Below are positions 8,203-15,979 of a DNA stretch of 64,000 bases, piece by piece. The translations under genes were made by a program, and so were the position numbers. The stretch lies in NCBI RefSeq assembly GCF_001441615.1, contig NZ_LAXJ01000006.1, positions 1 to 64,000 on the forward strand, given 5' to 3'. A model generated the notes under the pieces. It had not been told where the DNA came from. It made no database searches and saw only the letters and a program-made list of their open reading frames with translations. This DNA is from Roseovarius atlanticus (GTDB lineage Bacteria > Pseudomonadota > Alphaproteobacteria > Rhodobacterales > Rhodobacteraceae). Every line of letters begins with the position of its first letter. Within the stretch, counting starts at the first letter, position 1.

Positions 8203-8562
8203 ATGACAACCGAGATCGAGATTCGCCGCTTCGAGAACCCGGATGACAGGCTCGACATGAAAGAGCGAGGCGGGATCGACATCGTGAAGACCGCGCAGGG
8301 CTGCACCGGGATGCATGCCGTGTTCGAGCCGGGATGGACCTGGGAGGCGGACGAAAAACCGCTGCTGGGCAATCCCGAGACCTGCCCGATGCATCACACG
8401 GGCTATTGCCTGTCGGGCCGGCTGGTGGTGCGGATGGTCGAAAGCGGACGCGAAACCGAGATCACACCCGGCGATTTCTTCGAGATTCCGCCGGGCCATG
8501 ATGCCCATGTCGCGGGCGACACGCGGGTGGAACTTATCCTGTTCGAGAGTGCGAACGAGTAG
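8203..8562 (+). CDS. Small cupin-domain protein
   Basis: 119 residues, a single cupin barrel. The metal-ligand region reads PMHHTGYCLSGRLVVRMVESG, followed by GDFFEIPPGHDAHVAGDTRVELILFES, which matches cupin motifs 1 and 2 (PG-H spacing). No fused domain. An upstream ATG at 8158 is possible, but the ATG at 8203 has an AAAGGAG site at the right distance. Cupins of this size bind metal and may sense or modify small molecules; function here is unknown. It closes the tautomerase operon. Confidence 0.78.
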   Translation: MTTEIEIRRFENPDDRLDMKERGGIDIVKTAQGCTGMHAVFEPGWTWEADEKPLLGNPETCPMHHTGYCLSGRLVVRMVESGRETEITPGDFFEIPPGHDAHVAGDTRVELILFESANE

Positions 8563-8660
8563 GTTGGAGTCAGCTTTGCTGCCGACCCGAGCGACAAACG
8601 CCCGCCGATCCGCGCGGCGGGCGTTTCGAAATCTGCCCGGCGTGTGCCGCGAGCGGCAAG

Positions 8661-9320
8661 TCAGATCCGCAGGAACGGCTGTGCGATGCGGGGCAGGAAG
8701 CCGCGGAAGCGCAGGGGGGCGTCGGTGACGGCAAGGCAGATGCAGTCGGCGCCCACCTCGGCCACGGGCGTGTGGTCGAGGTCTTCGTCGGCGATCTCGA
8801 TATCGCCGGGGCCGAAGCGGTCGACCTCGTCGGCGAAGGCGCCTTGCAGCACCAGCGTCAGTTCCGTGCCGCGGTGGCCGTGGTCGGGCACGGCGGCGCC
8901 GGCGGGAATGTAGAGCAGGCGGGCCGTGGCTTCGCGCGAAGTGGGCAGGATGGCCTGCTTGACCCCCATGCCGACGGATTTCCATTTCACCGCGTCGAGA
9001 TCGCCGCCGATATAGTCCTGCAGGGGGCGCGGCAGCGTGCCGGCGGCCGTCTGGGTGGTGTCGGGGGCGGGCGTGTCGGCCGCGTCGATCAGGGCCAGCG
9101 TGTCTTCGAATGCGGTGTCGGACAGGTCGGCATCGCCGCAGTCTTCCATCAGGGCACCGCCGACGGCGTCGAAGGACGCCAGCCGGGCGCGGCATTCGTC
9201 GCACATGGAAATATGCGCGGCCACCGCGAGGCTGAACGCCTCGGGCAGGGTGCCCGCGGAATAGCCCATGAGCAGCTTGTCACTCAGGTGGTGTTTGATC
9301 GTGTCTGTCATCGTCGTCAT
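8661..9320 (-). CDS. chrR: Zinc anti-sigma factor ChrR
   Basis: About 219 residues. Holds sigma-E inactive and releases it on singlet oxygen or organic peroxide stress, as known for Rhodobacter sphaeroides ChrR. The N-terminal anti-sigma domain has HH followed by H-x3-C-x2-C (AAHISMCDECRARL), the zinc site of the ZAS family. The C-terminal half is a cupin: AVPDHGHRGTELTLVLQGAFADEVDRFGPGDIEI, also expected to bind zinc. The ATG at 9320 overlaps the rpoE stop (TGATG); a GTG one codon earlier or an ATG three codons later are alternatives. Cotranscribed with rpoE. Confidence 0.93.
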   Translation of the reverse strand: MTTMTDTIKHHLSDKLLMGYSAGTLPEAFSLAVAAHISMCDECRARLASFDAVGGALMEDCGDADLSDTAFEDTLALIDAADTPAPDTTQTAAGTLPRPLQDYIGGDLDAVKWKSVGMGVKQAILPTSREATARLLYIPAGAAVPDHGHRGTELTLVLQGAFADEVDRFGPGDIEIADEDLDHTPVAEVGADCICLAVTDAPLRFRGFLPRIAQPFLRI

Positions 9321-9871
9321 CACTTCATCTGGTGGCGCAGGCGGTCCAGCGCCAGTCTGATCCTCGATTTGATGGTCCCGAGCGGGAGGCCGGTTTCCTC
9401 GGCGATCTCGGAATGGGTGAGATCGCCGAAATAGGCCTTTTCGATCAGGTCCTTCTGTTTTTCGGGCAGCTGCGCGATGGCAGCGCCCAGTTTTTCGCTC
9501 TCCTGTTGCAGGGCCAGGGCATCTGCCTGGTCTGGTTCCTGCTCCGGGCCCCAGGGCAATTCCTCGGGTTCGGGTCGTCTTTGCTTGCGGATCGCGTCAA
9601 TCCTGCGGTTCCGCGCGATGGTAAAGATCCAGGTCGCCGCGCTGGCGCGGGAAGGATCGAACATATGGGCCTTTTGCCAGAGGGTCGCCATGACCTCCTG
9701 TGCGCATTCTTCGGCCAGTGAGGCGTCTGTCCCGGATTTCATCAGGAAGGCTTTAACCCGTGGGGCGAAATGCGAAAACAGCCGCTGAAAGGCGGCGCGG
9801 TCGCGCTGATCGCGTATCCGGGCGATGTAATGCGCCCAGTCCTGGGTATGCTCTTCCGTCTTCTCGATCAC
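9320..9871 (-). CDS. rpoE: ECF sigma factor RpoE (ECF11-type, singlet-oxygen response)
   Basis: 183 residues from the chosen GTG. Region 2 contains FQRLFSHFAPRVKAFLMKSG...LAEECAQEVMATLWQKAH and TWIFTIARNRRIDAIRK. Region 4 contains LPEKQKDLIEKAYFGDLTHSEIAEETGLPLGTIKSRIRLALDRLRH. Sequence and the chrR partner make it the sigma-E of the singlet-oxygen response. The frame stays open further upstream, with an ATG at 9979, but a sigma-E-like promoter at 9984-10013 would place transcription start at about that ATG, and known RpoE proteins begin about ten residues before the conserved DW, which fits GTG 9871. Start uncertain, identity firm. Confidence 0.92.
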   Translation of the reverse strand: MIEKTEEHTQDWAHYIARIRDQRDRAAFQRLFSHFAPRVKAFLMKSGTDASLAEECAQEVMATLWQKAHMFDPSRASAATWIFTIARNRRIDAIRKQRRPEPEELPWGPEQEPDQADALALQQESEKLGAAIAQLPEKQKDLIEKAYFGDLTHSEIAEETGLPLGTIKSRIRLALDRLRHQMK

Positions 9872-9983
9872 CGGTTCAATACTCTTGCCTTTGCCTCGGA
9901 TCGAAAGAAGCACGCCCGCCTGAGGCGAGGTGTCGGCACGGGGGCCGGTGATCTCGATGGCGTCAGCATCACTGAACATGTCC

Positions 9984-10013
9984 TTGCTACGCGGGCATTG
10001 CCGTATCGGATCA
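9984..10013 (-). promoter_or_regulatory. Candidate sigma-E promoter for rpoE-chrR
   Basis: On the minus strand TGATCC (10013-10008) is followed after 18 bp by TAGCAA (9989-9984). R. sphaeroides sigma-E promoters have TGATCC and TAAGA-like elements with about this spacing, so the -35 is perfect and the -10 imperfect. This would give autoregulation. For the divergent operon only a poor candidate is seen: CGATTT (10040-10045), 18 bp, TAAGCA (10064-10069). Confidence 0.45.
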
Positions 10014-10094
10014 AAAAATTCAGACGTTTTCTTTGCATCCGATTTCGACGCATGGTCGTACCTTAAGCAGGGACAATTAAAGGTACTACACGGA

Positions 10095-11393
10095 ATGCCA
10101 GTTACGAAAGTTGCGCCGTTGCGCAAGAAAGTCGCAGTCATCGGCGCGGGGATCAGTGGATTGGGGGCCGCGTGGCGGCTGGCCGGGGCGTGCGATGTCA
10201 CGCTGTACGAGGCCGAGGCGCGGCTGGGCGGCCATGCGCGGACCCGGATGGCGGGCAAGGACGGGACGCAGCCGGTGGATACCGGGTTCATCGTGTTCAA
10301 CTATGCCAATTATCCGCATCTGACGGAGCTCTTCGCGGCGCTGGACGTGCCGGTGGTGAAAAGCAAGATGAGCTTTGGCGCGTCGTTCCGGGACACGCGG
10401 TTCGAGTACGGGCTGGACGGGGCGCAGGCGTTCTTTGCCCAGACTCGCAACGTGCTGGACCCGCGGATGTGGATGATGCTGCGCGATATCTTTCGGTTCA
10501 ATGCGCGGGCGGTGCGCACGGCGGAGGCGCATCCCGAGGCCAGTATCGGCGAGCTGTTGCGGACGATGGGGCTGGGGAAGTGGTTTCGCGAGCGGTATCT
10601 GAGCCCGTTCACCGGTGCGATCTGGTCGACGCCGACGGAGAAGGTGATGGATTTCCCGGCGCACGCGCTGATCCGGTTCATGGAGAACCACGCGCTGCTT
10701 GGCTATGAAGGGCAGCACCAGTGGTACACCGTTCAAGGCGGGTCGATCGAGTATGTCTCGCGGCTGGAAGAGGCGTTGCGCAAGTTTGGCGTGCGCATCC
10801 GGACCGGCGCGCCGATTGCCGGGGTCAGGCGGACGCATGGCGGTGTGGAGGTGCGGGCGCATGGTGCCGAGTGGGCGAGCTTTGACGAGGTGATCTTTGC
10901 CACCCATGGCGATGACAGCCTGAAGATGCTCGAAGACCCGACGCCCGAGGAGCGCGCCGCGCTGGGCCGCGTGAAATACCAGCCGAACGACGTGGTGCTG
11001 CATTGCGACACATCCGTCATGCCGAAGCGGCGGGCGGTGTGGTCGTCGTGGAATTACATGGAAGGGCCGGCCAAGCGGGACGGGCAGATCGACCTGACCT
11101 ACTGGATGAACAGCTTGCAGCCCATTGCGATGGACGATCCGCATTTCGTGACGCTGAACAGCACGCGGCCCATTCGGGACGAGATGATCTATGACCAGAC
11201 GGTGCTGCGGCATCCGGTCTATGACATGGACATGCTGCGCGCACAGCAGGAAGTGGCCCGGATCAACGGCACGGGCGGCACATGGTTCTGTGGCGCGTGG
11301 ATGAAGAACGGGTTTCACGAGGACGGGCTGTCGAGCGCCTATGACGTGGCCGATGCGATCCTGGCGCGGGACAGCGCCGCGGCGGCGGCGTGA
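10095..11393 (+). CDS. ufaD: FAD/NAD(P)-binding amine-oxidase-like flavoprotein (UfaD-type)
   Basis: 432 residues. Dinucleotide-binding motif VAVIGAGISGLGAAWRLAGACDVTLYEA at the N-terminus, then GGHARTRM and DTGFIVFNYANYPHLTELFAALDVP, and a C-terminal GTWFCGAWMKNGFHEDGLSSAYDVADAIL FAD block. This is the COG2907 family. In R. sphaeroides the gene in this position next to rpoE-chrR is a sigma-E target, named UfaD for a role in furan-fatty-acid formation (desaturation of a methylated acyl chain). The orthology here rests on family plus neighbourhood. The chosen ATG is the first before the Rossmann motif. First gene of a five-gene operon. Confidence 0.82.
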   Translation: MPVTKVAPLRKKVAVIGAGISGLGAAWRLAGACDVTLYEAEARLGGHARTRMAGKDGTQPVDTGFIVFNYANYPHLTELFAALDVPVVKSKMSFGASFRDTRFEYGLDGAQAFFAQTRNVLDPRMWMMLRDIFRFNARAVRTAEAHPEASIGELLRTMGLGKWFRERYLSPFTGAIWSTPTEKVMDFPAHALIRFMENHALLGYEGQHQWYTVQGGSIEYVSRLEEALRKFGVRIRTGAPIAGVRRTHGGVEVRAHGAEWASFDEVIFATHGDDSLKMLEDPTPEERAALGRVKYQPNDVVLHCDTSVMPKRRAVWSSWNYMEGPAKRDGQIDLTYWMNSLQPIAMDDPHFVTLNSTRPIRDEMIYDQTVLRHPVYDMDMLRAQQEVARINGTGGTWFCGAWMKNGFHEDGLSSAYDVADAILARDSAAAAA

Positions 11394-12145
11394 ATGGGGC
11401 CGACCATATCGCGGGCCATACGTGGCATGGGCGCAAGGGCGATATCCGCAACGCGTTCCGGTACAGTATCGATTACGTGATGGTGGATGCGGAGGCGGCG
11501 CTGTCGCCAAGCCGTGTGTTCGGGCGCAACCGCGCCGGCCTCTTCAGCCTGCGTGACCGGGACCACGGCGGCCCGCCGGGGCAGGGGCGCGGGCCGGTCT
11601 GGGTGCGCGAGGTGCTGGACGCGCACCAGTTCGCGGCGCCTGTGCGGATCGAGTTGTTGGCCCAGCCGCGGGTGCTGGGGCATATCTTCAACCCGGTGTC
11701 GTTCTGGCTGTGCTACAACGCGGCGGACGAGTTGATGGTGGTGATCGCGGAAGTGACCAACACTTATGGCGACCGTCATTCGTACCTGTGTCACCACGAC
11801 GATCGCAGTCCCATCGGCCCCGAAGACCGGCTGCGGGCGAAGAAGTTGTTTCATGTCTCGCCATTCCAGACGATCGAGGGGGAGTATACCTTTCGGTTCG
11901 ATATTCGGCCCGACCGGATCGGGATCTGGATCGACCTGAGCCGGGGAAAGGGCGGGGTGATCGCGACGCTGGTGGGGGATCGCAGGCCGCTGACGACCGG
12001 GAGCGTGCTGAAGGCGCTGGCGCGGCGGCCGCTGGGGTCGCGCCGGGTGCTGGCGCTGATCCACTGGCAGGCGCTGAAGCTGTGGTGGAAGGGCGCGAAA
12101 TTCCAGAACCGGCCCGAGCCGCCGACGCGGGAAGTGAGCCGATGA
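11390..12145 (+). CDS. DUF1365-family protein
   Basis: 251 residues from a GTG that overlaps the stop of the flavoprotein gene. DUF1365 hallmarks are visible: FRYSIDYVMVD near the start, DAHQFAAPVRIELLAQPRVLGHIFNPVSFWLCYN, then VTNTYGDRHSYLC and FHVSPFQTIEGEYTFRF. DUF1365 genes are nearly always found beside COG2907 flavoproteins and cyclopropane-synthase-like methyltransferases, so a role in modifying membrane acyl chains is likely, but the reaction is unknown. It overlaps the MFS gene by ATGA. Confidence 0.88.
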   Translation: MNGADHIAGHTWHGRKGDIRNAFRYSIDYVMVDAEAALSPSRVFGRNRAGLFSLRDRDHGGPPGQGRGPVWVREVLDAHQFAAPVRIELLAQPRVLGHIFNPVSFWLCYNAADELMVVIAEVTNTYGDRHSYLCHHDDRSPIGPEDRLRAKKLFHVSPFQTIEGEYTFRFDIRPDRIGIWIDLSRGKGGVIATLVGDRRPLTTGSVLKALARRPLGSRRVLALIHWQALKLWWKGAKFQNRPEPPTREVSR

Positions 12146-13407
12146 GCGGGGCCGGCAAAGCGCCGCGCCTGCCGGCCTTTGCGCTGTTCGCGGCGATGCT
12201 GTCGGCGGCGGGACTGCCGCTGTATATGCACGCGCCGAAGTTTTTCGTGGACGAATACGGCGTGTCGCTGGCGGCGCTGGGGACGGTGCTGGGGGTGCTG
12301 CGCCTGCTGGATTTCGTGCAGGACCCGCTGTTGGGGCGGGTGTCGGCGATGACGGCGGGCTATCGCGGGATGACCGTACTGATCGCGGGCGTGGCGATGA
12401 TCGCGGGGATGCTGGGGCTGTTCGCGGTGGAGCCGGTGTTGCCGCCCCTGTGGTGGTTCGCGGTGATGCTGACGCTGGTCTTTTCGGCGTTCAGCTACCT
12501 GACGATCTGTTTCTATGCCCAAGGCGTGTCGGTGGCGGGCCGCACCGGCCAAGGCGGCCACCTGCGCGTGGCGCGGTGGCGCGAGACCGGGGCGCTGTTG
12601 GGCATTTGTGCCGCCGCCGTGGCGCCCGTGGCGCTGGGTGGGTACGCGGCCTTTGCCGTGGCGTTCGCCGGGCTGGGGCTCGTGGCGCTGTGGGGGATGG
12701 GGACCGAGTGGCGCGGGCAGCCGCCGGAGGAGGGCGTGACCTCGCAGCTGGGAACGGTGCTGCGCGATGCGAAAGCGCGGCGGCTGTTGCTGGTGGCCTT
12801 GGCCAATTCGGCGCCGGTGGCGGTGAGTTCGACGCTGTTTCTGTTCTATGTCGAGGACAGGCTGGCGGCGCCGGGCTGGGAAGGGCCGCTGCTGTTGGTG
12901 TTTTTCCTGAGTGCGGCGGCCGCGGCGCCGATGTGGGGCAAGCTGGCCGAGAGTTATGGCGCGCGGCGGGTGCTGATCTGGGCGATGGTACTGGCCATCG
13001 TGGCCTTCGCGTTCGCCGTGATGCTGGGCGCGGGCGACATCTGGGCCTTTGCGGTCATCTGCGTGCTGACCGGCGTGGCGCTGGGGGCGGACATGACGCT
13101 TTTGCCGGCGCTGTTCGCCGACCGGATGGCGGAGGTGTCGCCGGGGGCGGCCGAGGGCTTCAGCCTGTGGTCCTTCGTGTCGAAGATCACGCTGGCGATT
13201 GCGGCTGTGGGCCTGCTGCCGCTGCTGGAGTCGGTCGGCTATGCCTCGGGGCAAGAGAATTCGGAAGACGCGTTGTGGGCGCTGAGCCTGCTTTACGGAG
13301 CGGTGCCCTGCGTTCTGAAACTGGCGGCGATTGCGCTGTTGGCGACGGCGCCCGGGGGCGGGGACGCGCCCCAGGGGGCCATGGTTGAAGCGGGGAGACG
13401 GAGATGA
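12142..13407 (+). CDS. MFS transporter of the GPH (sugar:cation symporter-like) type
   Basis: 421 residues with about twelve hydrophobic segments. The N-terminus reads LPAFALFAAMLSAAGLPLYMHAPKFFVDEYGVSLAALGTVLGVLRLLDFVQDPLLGRVSA, matching the GPH/MelB-like signature around the loop between helices 2 and 3. The cytoplasmic loop HLRVARWRETGALLGI is also typical. The frame is open far upstream, but the ATG at 12142 overlaps the DUF1365 stop (ATGA) and starts just before helix 1. Its place within a lipid-stress operon suggests a lipid-related or envelope substrate rather than a sugar; this is inference. Confidence 0.85.
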   Translation: MSGAGKAPRLPAFALFAAMLSAAGLPLYMHAPKFFVDEYGVSLAALGTVLGVLRLLDFVQDPLLGRVSAMTAGYRGMTVLIAGVAMIAGMLGLFAVEPVLPPLWWFAVMLTLVFSAFSYLTICFYAQGVSVAGRTGQGGHLRVARWRETGALLGICAAAVAPVALGGYAAFAVAFAGLGLVALWGMGTEWRGQPPEEGVTSQLGTVLRDAKARRLLLVALANSAPVAVSSTLFLFYVEDRLAAPGWEGPLLLVFFLSAAAAAPMWGKLAESYGARRVLIWAMVLAIVAFAFAVMLGAGDIWAFAVICVLTGVALGADMTLLPALFADRMAEVSPGAAEGFSLWSFVSKITLAIAAVGLLPLLESVGYASGQENSEDALWALSLLYGAVPCVLKLAAIALLATAPGGGDAPQGAMVEAGRRR

Positions 13408-13988
13408 TGTTCGAAGGATTTCTGATCATGTGCGGGGCGGCGCTGGCCACGGGGGTGGCGGTGCTGCGCAATCGGTTCGCCGGGTTCCGGGCGCAGAGCG
13501 TCGAGGATTACGCCGAGACGCTGCCGCGGTTCGACCTGCGCCAGCATCTGAACGGGCCGATGCGCTGCGAAGGGGTGATATACGGCCCGCTCGGGCGCGT
13601 GGCGTCGCGGTTTTCGGCACGGTTCGACGCGCGCTGGGACGGCAACAAGGGCGTTATGGCCGAGCGTTTCACCTATGACAGCGGCACGGTGCAGGAACGC
13701 GAGTGGCGGCTTGAGCTGGGCAATGACGGGCGCATCCGGGCCGAGGCCGACGACGTGGTCGGCACCGGCGAGGGCCGGCACGCGGGCGCGGCGGTGCAAT
13801 TGTGCTATGATATTCGCCTGCCCGCCGAGGCGGGTGGTCATGTTCTGAGCGTCGAGGACTGGATGTACCTGACGCCGGGTGGAACCATTGTGAACCGCAG
13901 CCAGTTTCGCAAGTATGGGATCAAGGTCGCCGAGCTTGTGGCGACCATGCACAAGTTGGACGACACGGAAATTCAGAAAGCGGCATAA
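13404..13988 (+). CDS. DUF3833-family protein
   Basis: 194 residues. A short hydrophobic N-terminus (MMFEGFLIMCGAALATGVAVL) suggests membrane attachment. The rest resembles DUF3833 lipocalin-like proteins: FDLRQHLNGPMRCEGVIYGPLGRVASRFSARFDARW, then VQEREWRLEL and LSVEDWMYLTPGGTIVNRSQFRKYGIKVAELV. DUF3833 members sit with COG2907/DUF1365 genes in many proteobacteria. The start overlaps the MFS stop, and its own stop touches the SDR start. Function unknown, likely an envelope or lipid-binding accessory. Confidence 0.8.
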   Translation: MMFEGFLIMCGAALATGVAVLRNRFAGFRAQSVEDYAETLPRFDLRQHLNGPMRCEGVIYGPLGRVASRFSARFDARWDGNKGVMAERFTYDSGTVQEREWRLELGNDGRIRAEADDVVGTGEGRHAGAAVQLCYDIRLPAEAGGHVLSVEDWMYLTPGGTIVNRSQFRKYGIKVAELVATMHKLDDTEIQKAA

Positions 13989-14719
13989 TGGACTGGACTG
14001 GAAAACGCTATTGGCTGGTGGGCGCGAGCGAAGGGCTTGGCGCGGCGCTGGCACGGAAACTGAGCGCGGTGGGGGCGGAAGTGATCCTGTCTGCGCGCAG
14101 CGAGGGCCGGCTGAAGGAGGTGGCGGAGATGCTGCCGGGGCGATCCAGTGTCGTGACCGTGGACGTGACCGACGAAGAAAGCGTGAAGGCCGCCGCCGAA
14201 GAGGTGGGCGAGATCGACGGCGTGGTGACGCTGGCCGGTGTCTACTGGCCGATGAAGGCGACCGAGTGGGAGCCTGAGCAGGTGACAGCCATGGCGGACG
14301 TGAATTTCACCGGCACGGTGCGGGTTCTGAACCACGTGGTGCCCAAGATGGTTGCGCGGGACCACGGGCACATCGTTGTGACTGGCTCGCTGGTGGGCTT
14401 TCGCGGGCTGCCGGGGGCGATCGGGTATGGTGCCTCGAAGGCCGGGATCATGTCGCTGGCGCAGAGTATGCGGGCGGACCTGTGGCGGACGGGTGTGCTG
14501 GTGCAATGCGCCAACCCGGGCTTTATCCGCACGCGGCTGACCGACAAGAACGATTTCAAGATGCCGGGTTTGATGGAGCCCGAAGAGGCCGCGCAGATCA
14601 TGTTCGAATTGATGAACGACGAGAACGCGTTCGACCGGAATTTCCCCAGCTGGTTCAGCCTGGTGTTCCGGGGCGCGCGGTTCCTGCCCAACTGGCTGTA
14701 TTTCCGCCTGTTTGCGTGA
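13988..14719 (+). CDS. Short-chain dehydrogenase/reductase of the sigma-E operon
   Basis: 243 residues, classical SDR size. The cofactor motif is GASEGLGAALARKL (about 13-26). VTLAGVYW replaces the usual NNAG strand. The catalytic Ser is in VVTGSLVGF and the Tyr-Lys pair in IGYGASKAGIMSLAQSM. CANPGFIRTRLTDKN follows. It overlaps the last base of the DUF3833 gene, so it belongs to the same transcript as the flavoprotein. Substrate unknown; in this context a lipid carbonyl is plausible. Confidence 0.87.
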   Translation: MDWTGKRYWLVGASEGLGAALARKLSAVGAEVILSARSEGRLKEVAEMLPGRSSVVTVDVTDEESVKAAAEEVGEIDGVVTLAGVYWPMKATEWEPEQVTAMADVNFTGTVRVLNHVVPKMVARDHGHIVVTGSLVGFRGLPGAIGYGASKAGIMSLAQSMRADLWRTGVLVQCANPGFIRTRLTDKNDFKMPGLMEPEEAAQIMFELMNDENAFDRNFPSWFSLVFRGARFLPNWLYFRLFA

Positions 14720-14789
14720 GATCAAGGTCGGCGCCTGTCCCGAAGGCCATATTTTTGGTAGAATCACTGCCGGAAAAGGAGGTCGGGAC

Positions 14790-15116
14790 ATGCTGGAGAT
14801 CAGCACTTACAAAGTCGCCCAGGTGATCCTCATGTCGCGCGAACTGGACCGCGCGGAAGGGGAGGTTCGGGCGTTCATCGAGCGGCTGGCCGAGGACGAG
14901 CAGGCCAGCTTGGTGGCGCTGATGTGGATCGGGCGCGGGAGTTTCGGGGCCGATGAGCTGGAAGAGGCCAAGGCGACGGCGCGGGAGGAGGCGACGACAC
15001 CCACCGCCGATTACCTGCTTGGCACGCCGCATTTGTCGGATCACCTGGAAAACGGGCTGGAAGAGCTGGGCCTGTCGGCGCAGGACGACGAGGACGACCT
15101 GGTGCGCGGGGGATGA
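14790..15116 (+). CDS. DUF3775-family small protein
   Basis: 108 residues, acidic and all-helical in appearance (LSRELDRAEGEVRAFIERLAEDEQASLVALMWIGRGSF). The pattern of a short helical bundle with a central LMWIGRGSF and a C-terminal TADYLLGTPHLSDHLENGLEELG matches DUF3775, for which no function is known to me. The ATG at 14790 has AAAAGGAGG at the right distance; longer readings have no such site. It lies 70 bp after the SDR gene and may belong to that operon or have its own promoter. Downstream lie three tandem palindromes (15131-15190). Confidence 0.7.
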   Translation: MLEISTYKVAQVILMSRELDRAEGEVRAFIERLAEDEQASLVALMWIGRGSFGADELEEAKATAREEATTPTADYLLGTPHLSDHLENGLEELGLSAQDDEDDLVRGG

Positions 15117-15130
15117 CGTTTTGCGGCAAG

Positions 15131-15190
15131 GTGGGTTTTCACCCACCAAGGTGGGTTTTCACACACCAAGGTGGGTTTTCACCCACCCTA
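15131..15190. repeat. Three tandem 20-bp palindromic units (family A)
   Basis: GTGGGTTTTCACCCACCAAG occurs three times in a row at 15131-15150, 15151-15170 (one changed base) and 15171-15190, the last ending in CCCTA. Each unit is a hairpin GTGGG-TTTT-CACCCAC type. Single copies of the same motif occur at 15942, 19566, 19679, 29848, 42031 and 46277. This is the only place where it is tandemly amplified. Confidence 0.9.
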
Positions 15191-15305
15191 CGGGTGTTGC
15201 GCGTTTGCCCGCGCGATTCGGGAAAATGCGGCGTGATGTACGGAGACGGTCCGAGAGCGCGTGAGACATGGTATAACAGTCTCGAAAGCGTTCCAGGAGG
15301 GTGAC

Positions 15306-15914
15306 ATGAAAGCATCTGTATCCGTCGCAGCCATCGTTTCGGTTCTTGCAGCCCCGGCATTCGCGGGCAACATCACGCCGCCGGCGGACCCCTATGTGGC
15401 CCCGCCGCCCGCGCCGATTTCGGACTGGGCCGGACCTTATGCCGGTGTGCAGCTGGGTTTTGGCGATCTTGACATCAACGCCACGAACCCCACGCCCGGC
15501 GCCAACTTTCCGGCGGTCAACCTGAGCGATGATGGGTTCCTGGGCGGTGTCCATGCCGGGTACAACTGGGACCGGGGCACGCTGGTTTACGGCGTCGAGG
15601 CCGATATCGACTTTACCGACATTTCGTTCAACACGGTCGACGTGGACACCATTTCGCGGCTGCGGCTGCGGATGGGCGTCGATACCGGCAGCGCCTTTGT
15701 CTATGGCACCGCCGGCGCGGCCTATATGAGCGGTAGCGGTGGCGGGTTCAGCCTGGACGGTTGGGGCTGGGTGGCCGGTGCGGGCGTCGATTTCAAGTTG
15801 AGCGAGAAATGGGTTGCGGGCGCGGATGCGCTGTACCACGAGTTCGACGACGTTTCGCCGTCCGGCGGTGTCGACGGCATGACGTACCGGCTGCGGATGT
15901 CGTACCGGTTTTAG
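15306..15914 (+). CDS. Outer-membrane beta-barrel protein (Omp25/OmpA-like porin family)
   Basis: 202 residues. The signal peptide is MKASVSVAAIVSVLAAPAFA, cleaved after AFA. A Pro-rich spacer follows (PPADPYVAPPPAPI). Then come repeated amphipathic strands: DWAGPYAGVQLGFGDL, GGVHAGYNWDRGTLVYGVEADIDF, SRLRLRMGVDTGSAFVYGTAGAAY, and a terminal GMTYRLRMSYRF ending in Phe, the barrel-assembly signal. This is the alphaproteobacterial eight-stranded barrel family. The ATG at 15306 follows CCAGGAGGGTGAC. Role presumably structural or a minor porin. Confidence 0.85.
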   Translation: MKASVSVAAIVSVLAAPAFAGNITPPADPYVAPPPAPISDWAGPYAGVQLGFGDLDINATNPTPGANFPAVNLSDDGFLGGVHAGYNWDRGTLVYGVEADIDFTDISFNTVDVDTISRLRLRMGVDTGSAFVYGTAGAAYMSGSGGGFSLDGWGWVAGAGVDFKLSEKWVAGADALYHEFDDVSPSGGVDGMTYRLRMSYRF

Positions 15915-15941
15915 ACCCGGGTCACAGTGACGAGGGTGGCG

Positions 15942-15966
15942 CGTGGGCTTTCGCCCACCCTACGCC
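15942..15966. repeat. Family A palindromic repeat, variant copy
   Basis: GCGTGGGCTTTCGCCCACC followed by CTACGCC. The compensating G-C change in the stem (GGGC/GCCC) keeps the hairpin. It lies in the convergent gap between the barrel protein and the saccharopine dehydrogenase-like gene. Confidence 0.8.
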
Positions 15967-15979
15967 TTGTGACCGCGCT

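Noticed and set aside
15131..15190. Three 20-bp tandem units as a CRISPR array
   Set aside because: No spacers of 30-40 bp between repeats, unit is a hairpin also found singly elsewhere, and no cas genes are in the window.
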